Below, piece after piece: positions 1 through 7,400 of a stretch of 60,414 nucleotides of DNA. The stretch spans positions 1 through 60,414 of the forward strand of contig JANQWK010000011.1 in assembly GCA_030729925.1 (NCBI GenBank), written 5' to 3'. The first letter of the stretch is position 1; each line of letters opens with the position of its first letter. The position numbers were made by a program, and so were the translations under genes. The notes beneath the pieces were generated by a model. The model did not search any database. It worked only from the letters and a program-made list of their open reading frames with translations, and was not told the DNA's origin. Source of the DNA: Saprospiraceae bacterium (GTDB lineage Bacteria; Bacteroidota; Bacteroidia; Chitinophagales; Saprospiraceae).

Positions 1-64
1 CATCCCCACATTTTTTTGTACCTTATCCCTTTCATTAAGTGTACCATTCAAACGCTTACAGGTT

Positions 65-946
65 ATGGAGTTTCGCTACGATATTTTTATCAGCTATGCC
101 CATCACGATAATGTAACCCACGGGGCATGGATCGCTGCTTTTCAGGATCGGCTGGAGCAGGATTTTTATGGCCGCTATGGAATGCGCTTGCAGGTTTTTT
201 TCGACCAGGAGGAGATGGGGGCGGGTACCGTGCTGTCCTTGCGCTTACAGGGTGCGCTGAGAGACGCGCGCTTGTTTGTGCCGATCCTGACGCCCGCTTA
301 CTTGGCGAGTACCTGGTGCAGGAGGGAGTTTTTGTTTTTCCTGGACGAGGCTGGGGCAGCCGGGGATTTGATCATCGGGAATTACAGCCGCATCGTGCCT
401 ATTCGGTTGATGCCCTGGGATCATTTCCGGGGTGGTGCCGATTCCGCGGAGGAGGTGCGACGGATTCGGGAGTGTCTGGAGGGACAAGAACTGTTGTATG
501 CCGATTTTTATCGGGATCCCCTTCCCATTCCGACTACCGATCCGGATTTTAATCAAAAAATTGCTCGATTTTCAGCGAATATTTATGCCATCATGCAGGC
601 AAATGCCGAACCGGTGCCGCCCGTTCGGACTGCCCCTCCAAGGGTTGTGCCGGATCCGGTGCCAGCTCCTGTTACACGGATGTCCCTGTCGGAGCTGAAG
701 GGGCAATTGCAGTCGTTCGTGGCAGCGGGAGACCTGGATGCAGCGTTTGGGTTACTGTCGGAGCGCTTGCGAAAGGAGGGAAGGGATTACAATACCTTCC
801 TGGTGATGCAGGGCAATTATAGTAATTTCAAAAAGGATCAAGTGGTAGGATTGCTGAGCAGTGAGCATGCAGGGATGAGGTCTGCACAATTGAAATCGGG
901 ATTGCTGGGTTTTGTAGATATGCTAAATGAGGGGGATCTGTTGTGA
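65..946 (+). CDS. TIR-domain protein with C-terminal effector-associated-type helical domain
   Basis: Residues ~4-150 form a TIR domain: it opens with YDIFISYAHHD, and the STWCRREF motif places a glutamate (E88) where TIR NADases have their catalytic Glu. A proline-rich linker (~185-207) follows. Residues ~209-292 are a compact all-helical domain resembling the effector-associated domains (EAD11-like) known from bacterial NTP-dependent conflict systems. The next gene begins with an ~84-residue region that aligns with this tail almost without gaps (shared V-x-G-x-LS block and C-terminal leucine-rich helix), so the two proteins may bind each other. ATG 65 directly precedes the TIR beta strand. 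The likely role is an NAD-cleaving or signalling effector in antiphage or conflict defence; this is inference. The window starts only 64 bases upstream, so partner genes may lie to the left. Confidence 0.85.
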   Translation: MEFRYDIFISYAHHDNVTHGAWIAAFQDRLEQDFYGRYGMRLQVFFDQEEMGAGTVLSLRLQGALRDARLFVPILTPAYLASTWCRREFLFFLDEAGAAGDLIIGNYSRIVPIRLMPWDHFRGGADSAEEVRRIRECLEGQELLYADFYRDPLPIPTTDPDFNQKIARFSANIYAIMQANAEPVPPVRTAPPRVVPDPVPAPVTRMSLSELKGQLQSFVAAGDLDAAFGLLSERLRKEGRDYNTFLVMQGNYSNFKKDQVVGLLSSEHAGMRSAQLKSGLLGFVDMLNEGDLL

Positions 947-971
947 GATACCTTCGGTAAAACATGTGAAT

Positions 972-1979
972 ATGGCTGTTTCTTTGATGGCTTTGAAAAC
1001 GGAAGTCCGACGCCTGCTGGTCGAGGAGGGGATGGGTGAAGCACTGGCAAGACTGAAATCAGCGCTGCCGGAAGGGGCGGATCCCTTCGATGCGCTTATT
1101 TTGTTGGAGGCAGCATTGCGGGAGGTAAACCTGAGCAAGGTGCGAGGTACTTTGTCCGCTGCAGATCTGGAGCTCCGCTATGCTTCGTTGCGACAACGAT
1201 TGCTGGATCTGCTGGATACGCTGGTGGAAGCAGATTTATCGGCCGAGATTCCCGGAGCAGCTAAACGCAACAAACAGGGACACTTGCTTTACCAAATCCC
1301 CGATGAGATGGAGGTGCTGCAGGAGACCCGCTGCCGAGTGCGCGTGGCCTTCGAGGAAGGGGTGCTGCTGGAACAGATCGAACTGACCCGCGGAACCGAA
1401 ATCCGCGATATCCGGGTTTCTGAGGTGATGGAGGTGCAACTCCTGGATCCTTCCGAGGTGCCCGCTTTTGCCATCCGCACGTTTAATCGGGCCGAACAGT
1501 TTGTCGAAACTTCCGCTTTTACGGAGTGGATCTTTTTTGTAAAACCCCTCCGCGAAGGGAGCTTTCCCCTGCTGTTGCGCGTTTCGGTGATCGAAGCCGT
1601 GGGCGGCAAGGAACGGGTGCGCGAGATCGTGCTGGAGGAACAGGTAGAAATTGTGGCAGATCTGGATGATTTCCCCAGTCCCGATGCAGGGTTCCGCCCT
1701 TCCGGGGTGATCCTGGGATCCGACCAACCTGCCCCAGCCGCAAGCACCCGCCGCAAGTTTTCCCGATTGGCTACGATCCTGTCCGGTATCCTGATCCTGA
1801 CTGTGATCGGACTTAATTTTTTGACCAGGAATTTTCAGAGCGGAAGCTCCGCCCCCATGGAGATCATCCTGGAAGAAACAGGCACAGAGACCCCCGATCC
1901 CGGGAGGGATCCCGGAAAGTCTAATTTTTATTTTCTGGATTCTACGGCTGTAGATACCCTGGTGCCGATAGATTTGTAG
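972..1979 (+). CDS. Membrane-anchored protein with N-terminal EAD-like domain
   Basis: This 335-residue protein has three parts. Residues ~6-90 are a helical domain matching the C-terminal domain of the upstream TIR protein. Residues ~105-235 are beta-rich and acidic; they look like a beta-sandwich, and I cannot name the domain. A single hydrophobic segment at ~265-287 is preceded by basic residues (RRKFSR) and followed by an acidic, proline-rich tail of ~50 residues. An earlier in-frame ATG at 927 would overlap the TIR gene by 20 bp and add 15 atypical residues (RGICCEIPSVKHVN), so ATG 972 is preferred. It lies 25 bp after the TIR stop, which suggests co-transcription. The protein could recruit the TIR effector to the membrane through homotypic domain contact (inference). 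Confidence 0.75.
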   Translation: MAVSLMALKTEVRRLLVEEGMGEALARLKSALPEGADPFDALILLEAALREVNLSKVRGTLSAADLELRYASLRQRLLDLLDTLVEADLSAEIPGAAKRNKQGHLLYQIPDEMEVLQETRCRVRVAFEEGVLLEQIELTRGTEIRDIRVSEVMEVQLLDPSEVPAFAIRTFNRAEQFVETSAFTEWIFFVKPLREGSFPLLLRVSVIEAVGGKERVREIVLEEQVEIVADLDDFPSPDAGFRPSGVILGSDQPAPAASTRRKFSRLATILSGILILTVIGLNFLTRNFQSGSSAPMEIILEETGTETPDPGRDPGKSNFYFLDSTAVDTLVPIDL

Positions 1980-2034
1980 GTGGTGTGCTTGGATGAAAAT
2001 GGTCTTGACCAATTTGGGGTCTAATTTTTTCAGA

Positions 2035-3015
2035 TCACTGCACAAATTTGCATCGAGCTAAAATACTTTTGGTTAAAATTTCAAACTCTTGATAACTTTT
2101 CTGTACGGCATAAATATGTGCGCCAATAGCGCCATCAGCCGGTTTTAAAAGAAATATTGGTTTATGAGACTCCATAGACATAGGAGCCAAACTTCTGTAG
2201 TGTTTTAATAGCGCGATACAATTTGAATCGGATTCAAATGAGGAAACATTAGTGTTATCACCTAAAACAAATTCAGCAAAAACGGATGGTATTCGATTAG
2301 CCCATTTTAGGTAAGATTTTACCGGCCGACTCTCTTTAGCTGAATATTGCATAATGATGTAACCCATAGGTATAGCACCTTTATCCGGTATTTCGAAGGT
2401 AACATTACCCGGTTTTTGTTCTTTGCGCTGCGCCCAATCTCTTTTCCATTTTGTGAGGGTTTGCCCCAAGTTCTTGATACCTTGTAAAGAAAATAGGTCT
2501 GAAGCTACCGGCATGATAATATAATCGGAACTTATAGTTACAGCTCGGTTAATTGCTCCTAAGTTAGGTCCTACATCAATAAGTACTATTTCTGCATCAA
2601 ACTGCTTTACCGCATCATTTATAATGGTGTTGAAAATGCTTGTTAATCTAAAGGAATAGGCATCACCTCCCAATGATTTTAACCAGGCGTCACTTAACTT
2701 GTCTTCGAAAGTGGACAGCGAAAGGTTTCCAAGGATCAGACCAAGGGTATCGTTAATAGCTTCAATATGAATGTCTTGATAGGGATCGCCGGAAACAACA
2801 GGATTAATAGAGTCTAAAATGGTAATAGGTAAATCATTGCCATAAATATCTTCAAGACGTTCGGGAGTAAGAAACATGGATGTCAAATTAGATTGCGGAT
2901 CTAAGTCAACCGCAATGGTTTTTATACCAAGCTCTGAAAGCATCCAAGCAACATGATAGACGGTTGTTGTTTTGCCAACACCACCCTTATTGTTGAAGAA
3001 AATAATTGACTTCAT
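2035..3015 (-). CDS. ParA/MinD-type ATPase
   Basis: This is a 326-residue ParA-superfamily P-loop ATPase. It has the deviant Walker A motif KGGVGKTT at residues 10-17, with the signature lysine K10. The DLDPQSNLT motif at ~37-45 is Walker A-prime, and LIDVGPNLG fits Walker B. It is longer than typical chromosomal ParA/Soj (~250-270); the extra ~60 residues are C-terminal. No ParB or parS-like repeat is visible beside it, so it is probably not a standard partition pair. Its ATG comes one base after the stop of the upstream AlbA_2 gene, indicating translational coupling and a two-gene unit. The DNA is visibly more AT-rich than its flanks, which suggests horizontal acquisition. The function is unknown. 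Confidence 0.88.
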   Translation of the reverse strand: MKSIIFFNNKGGVGKTTTVYHVAWMLSELGIKTIAVDLDPQSNLTSMFLTPERLEDIYGNDLPITILDSINPVVSGDPYQDIHIEAINDTLGLILGNLSLSTFEDKLSDAWLKSLGGDAYSFRLTSIFNTIINDAVKQFDAEIVLIDVGPNLGAINRAVTISSDYIIMPVASDLFSLQGIKNLGQTLTKWKRDWAQRKEQKPGNVTFEIPDKGAIPMGYIIMQYSAKESRPVKSYLKWANRIPSVFAEFVLGDNTNVSSFESDSNCIALLKHYRSLAPMSMESHKPIFLLKPADGAIGAHIYAVQKSYQEFEILTKSILARCKFVQ

Positions 3016-3016
3016 A

Positions 3017-4213
3017 TTACCAACTAGGGTTTATTGAAATTGACACTTTGAATTTTGTGCCCAATGTTAAATCAAAATCGGGTTTTGGGTTTCCATTTTT
3101 TATTAATTCATCTATTGCCCGTATTACACCATAGTTGAATCTGTTAACATATCCCAAGGTTTTTAATGCTTCTGAGATAACTACATTCCTGTAATCACTG
3201 GCATTGGGAAAATTCTGGGTATTTACGTCTCCATACAATCCACCTGGGTTTAATATTTCAATTCTGTTTGAAAATTCATAGATATATATGGGTGAATTTG
3301 ATTCATAGTTTCTGTGGATAATGGCATTCATCAACAATTCTCTTAAAGCCCAAAAAGGGTAGTTCCTGATCGTTTCCTCCTGAAAGGAGTCTCTTTTAAC
3401 AGGTCGCTCCTTTAATATATTATTTTTTATAAAGTCATCAATGATTTTAAGCTCTGTGATTAGTGCACCAGAAAATTTCTTTTCAAAATCCACTTCGCTG
3501 GTCATTTCTTCACCCTTAAATTTGATATACTGGATATACGAACCCGGTAAATGAAATTCAGGGTTTAACCCAAACATCAAGATGCCTGCATTTGTAGGAC
3601 AATTTTCTTTTAAGTCAAAAAACCTGAGCGATGCCAATTGTTGTTCGATATTTCTGCCGTTCTCTCTTAAAGTATCTTTGTCTATGGCAGAAGGCAGATA
3701 GGTCAACTTAAAAAATTCAATGGCAAGGTCTTCTATTGTTGCGCCTAATGCAGGAACTAAGTCGTATGTTTTCGCATAAGAAGTTCTTCTTTCAACCAAA
3801 ATTTTTTCTTCCTCAACAGTAGCTCTATCTCTTCTTGGGCCAATACGAATCCAACACCTGCCATCATACCTGACAGGTGGATAAGGTGATGGTGTAACTT
3901 GAACCACTACAACTTCTCCTTCAGGGAACTTGAAGATAGGACTGACAACCAAAGATGGCTGAGGCAATACATTGCCATTGGTTTTTACATTGCCAATGGC
4001 CTGCAATGCTTCGTCTGTCCAGGTCATTCCTGCTAACCGGCCATCATCACCCACGCCCAAAAGGATGTATCCTGCTTGCTTATGGTTGGGGAAGTCATTT
4101 GACAAAGCACAGACAGCCGGACCCAACTTGCTTTCTTTGATGGAAGTGGTTCGTTCAATTAAGTCGCTTTCCATATCAGCCAATAGTGCTTTTACTTTTT
4201 CTTCTGTAATCAT
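3017..4213 (-). CDS. AlbA_2 (Schlafen-like) / HATPase_c_4 domain protein
   Basis: This is a 398-residue member of the family usually annotated as putative DNA-binding or ATP-dependent transcriptional regulator. The N-terminal ~130 residues look like an AlbA_2/Schlafen domain: an early E-x-K segment, GYILLGVGDDGRLAGM, and a conserved R-x-G...R pair (RIGPRRDRA). The C-terminal half carries the GHKL-like HATPase_c_4 signature, including ALRELLMNAIIHRNYE and RIEILNPGGLYG. Related proteins occur widely, often near defence or mobile loci, and their biochemistry is poorly known. Here the gene is first in an operon with a ParA-type ATPase (1-bp spacing). A weak promoter element, TACCTTTA, reads on the minus strand at 4257-4250. 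The AT-rich composition is shared with the ParA gene. Confidence 0.82.
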   Translation of the reverse strand: MITEEKVKALLADMESDLIERTTSIKESKLGPAVCALSNDFPNHKQAGYILLGVGDDGRLAGMTWTDEALQAIGNVKTNGNVLPQPSLVVSPIFKFPEGEVVVVQVTPSPYPPVRYDGRCWIRIGPRRDRATVEEEKILVERRTSYAKTYDLVPALGATIEDLAIEFFKLTYLPSAIDKDTLRENGRNIEQQLASLRFFDLKENCPTNAGILMFGLNPEFHLPGSYIQYIKFKGEEMTSEVDFEKKFSGALITELKIIDDFIKNNILKERPVKRDSFQEETIRNYPFWALRELLMNAIIHRNYESNSPIYIYEFSNRIEILNPGGLYGDVNTQNFPNASDYRNVVISEALKTLGYVNRFNYGVIRAIDELIKNGNPKPDFDLTLGTKFKVSISINPSW

Positions 4214-4352
4214 GTTCCTGCTTTTTCAAATGACCCTGTAGCGAGTTCTTAAAGGTACGAAAAAAGGTCTTCAGGTCGTGGTTTACGTTTGCTTATTTTG
4301 CCGGATCAGATAGGCTCATGCCATGTGTTGAACACTCCGCTAATCATGCTAT

Positions 4353-4392
4353 AAAAAAAAACGCCTGCCCGGGAATCATTCCCAGGCAGGCG
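4353..4392 (-). terminator. Rho-independent terminator of the giant T9SS protein gene
   Basis: An 8-bp GC-rich stem (4362-4369 with 4385-4392) continues as an inner 5-bp GGGAA/TTCCC stem with a 3-nt loop and one mismatch. Read on the minus strand it is followed by nine T residues (4353-4361). It lies ~20 bp beyond the stop codon of the 1701-residue gene. Confidence 0.9.
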
Positions 4393-4412
4393 CCGGTTTT
4401 TGTGATGGCTCT

Positions 4413-7400
4413 TTATTGTACGACAAAGGGCACCGTCTGCGGTATTCTGCCCTTGGCCATGATCTTCATGTAATATACGCCTCTTTCCAGGTCGTGTACG
4501 CCTATGTTGTAGGTGTTGAGACCAGGCATCAACGCAATGGTGGTGGTACGCGCAGGGTTGCCGTTGGCATGGTACAGGGTGATCTTGCCGTTGGCAGGCT
4601 GGGTGAGTTCGGTGTAGAAACTGACGACCAGCCAGGTGGATACCGGATTGGGCGCTAACGCTATTTCCCGGATGCCGCGAGGCAATAGTTGTACACTCGG
4701 GATGTCTCCCCCACGCAGGTTAGGATCCGTTTTGATGATCTGTATGGCGTTGTCAGACAGGTCGTAACAGTCGTCCGACAAAAAGTTTTCTCCCACGACA
4801 TCTCCTATCCCAATGCTGAGGTTGCCGGTGTACGACAATCCTCGTACGAGCAAGGTGGCTGATCCCGTGTCGTCAAAGTCATATACGCCTGCTGTAAAGG
4901 TGGCTACCAGGGTGTCCGTGGCCTGGTCAATGACGAGGTAGATGTATTTCGACAAACTGCTGCTGTTGTGGCTGAAAACAATGCTGTCCGAAATGCCGTT
5001 GCCGGCAATGATGGGGATCTGGTTGTTTTGGGCACCCGCCGCAAAAATACTGGCACCGTCCGGGGTGTCGTTGTAAATGGTCAGGTAATTGGCCGAAAAT
5101 TGCCAGCAGCCGGTTCCGAGCAGGTTGTCGAGATCCGTTCCCGTGGTAAGCGTGACAGCGCCACTGTAAGAGATGCCCCACACGCGGTAGATGCCCGCAG
5201 GTGCCGAGGCAAAGTCCACAATGTTGCCCGATACGAAGGGGAAACGGATGACGTTATTTTCGTCCGTGATGACGTTGCGGTAGTTGGGGTCGGTGGTCTG
5301 GTTTTCCCAGGCAACCAGGGTGCTGCGGTCACTGTCCGTGCAGGTGTAATAGACATCCGAGTCGTGCTGAACCGGAATGAGCATGCCCCCGTCAATGTTG
5401 GCCCTACGATCTACCGCGACAAAGTTTTCCGAAAGGGCAAAACAGGCATTGGTCCAGGTGAGTGCCGTGGCGTCCTGACCAAGTACATCATCAGCGAGCT
5501 GACCCGAGTAGGATAGCCCCCATACGCGATAGTTGCCCACCGGCAAATCGCCAAAGTCAATGGTGGCAGTTTGGTATAAGGCGAGTACCGTGTTGGAGGG
5601 GTTGGTGAGGATGTACAGGTAGCCTACGTCAGACAAACTGCTGGTGCTGAAGTCCAAAATTCCTTCTTCAGGGGTCATGCACAGGAGAACACTTGTTTGC
5701 CCGGCTGTGGTGGTGACGTTGCCCCCCGCTACGTCGTCAATAAAGATGTCCAAGGCATTTTCCGATAGGGCATAACAGCCTTCAGCCAATTCGGTACTCA
5801 GGATGTTGCGACCCGGGGCAGCAAGCAGGGCACCGCTGTACGACAAACCATACACCCGCAGTTTTTTGAAGCCCAGCGTGGATACGTCATGGGTGCTGTC
5901 CGCAAATATGCGCAAAATGAGGTTGCTTTGGTTGGTGATGACATAGACGTAGTCAGAGGAACCGGCCTCGGAGTCGTTGCTGAATGCAATTTCCTTGGGC
6001 TGACCGTCGTCGCAAAGGTAAAGGGTGTTGCCCACAGAAATAGCAGGAGAACTGATCGCCCCACCGTCAATTTCGCTGGTCTGCACGGCAATGAAGTTGT
6101 CGGACAAGTCGTAACATTCCGTAGATAGGGCTTGCGCCGTGATCGTGTCGCCGGGGACAACGGTGAGTTGCCCGGTATAAAATACCCGCCAAACGCGCAT
6201 GAAAGCACTGGGGTAGCTGTCAAAGTCAATGGTGGCTTCCGTTTCAATACGGATCAGGACATTGTTGGTGTCCGTGACGAGCTTGGCATTCGGTCCGCCC
6301 GAGTTGAAGGCGGCATTGAAGACAACCGTATCGGGGATGCCGTCACCGGTACAGAAAGATAGGTTGTCCGCGTTCAACGGCGGATTGACAAATATTTCTC
6401 CGGATTCAGGGATATAGACTTCCACTGTCACCGCATTGCCCGAAAGGGTGTAACATACTTCCGGTTGCGCGGCAAGCTGTACGGCCAATATGCTGTCCAC
6501 AGACAACTGCAAGTCACCACTGTACGCCAAGCCCCGGATCAGGTAGTCGCCCGGTGTCAAGGTATTGAGGTCGAAGGTGTCAGCTTCCGGCAAGGCCACA
6601 ATGCGGTCACCCGCAGCTGTGGTGATGAGGTAACGGTAGTCCGCCGGGGTCATTTGATTACTGGACAGCCGAATGATATTGGGCTGATCATCAGGACAGA
6701 TACTACTGGACAAACCATAGTTGCTGGCAATGTCATGGGCGGGTGGCTGCTGCCTGAAAATGCTGAGGAAGTTGCCGGACAATTCGTAACAGTCGTTGGA
6801 AAGTTCGGTTCCGAGCAACAGATCGCCTGGTTCTACCAACAGGATGCCGGTGTAGGCCAATCCGCGGATGCGGAAATTGCCGTTGGTAAAACTCCCCAGG
6901 TCGAGTACTTCTCCTGCAGGTTGCACGGCCAAGACCCTGTCTGCCGAGTCGGTGAGGATATAGGCATAAGGGCCGCTGCTGGTTCCCATGCTGTCGAGTA
7001 CGACTTCCTGCAGGGGCGCATCCGGACAAATCAGAAAGGAGGTTGTGCCGTCGGCAAAAGCTATACTGCCCGCTTCAGGGAGCTCGCGGATGACCTCGAC
7101 GAATTGCTCGGATAGGTCATAACAGCGATCCGACACAGGGTTTTGCCCCAAGGTGTCACCAATTTCCAGGGTCAGATTGCCCGTATAAGAAACCCCCCAC
7201 ACCCGCACGATCCGCGAGGGAAGGTTGTTGAATTCGGCTTCTGTGCTTTCGGTGAATTCCAGAATTTCCCCGGACTCGTCGGTGAGTACCAAGCCATAAG
7301 CGGCGAGGGGCGATCCCGTATGGGAAAAAGTGAGAAAGTCGGCAAAAATGTCTGCTGCACAGACAAAGATGGGTTCCTGACTGCCTGCGTAGCTGATCTG

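Noticed and set aside
1236-2045. Minus-strand open frame overlapping the EAD/membrane protein gene and the ParA 3' end
   Set aside because: It overlaps two better supported genes and has no domain signature.
2035-3015. ParA gene as a plasmid or chromosome partition locus
   Set aside because: No ParB, parS-like repeats or replication gene is nearby, and the gene is coupled to an AlbA_2 protein instead.
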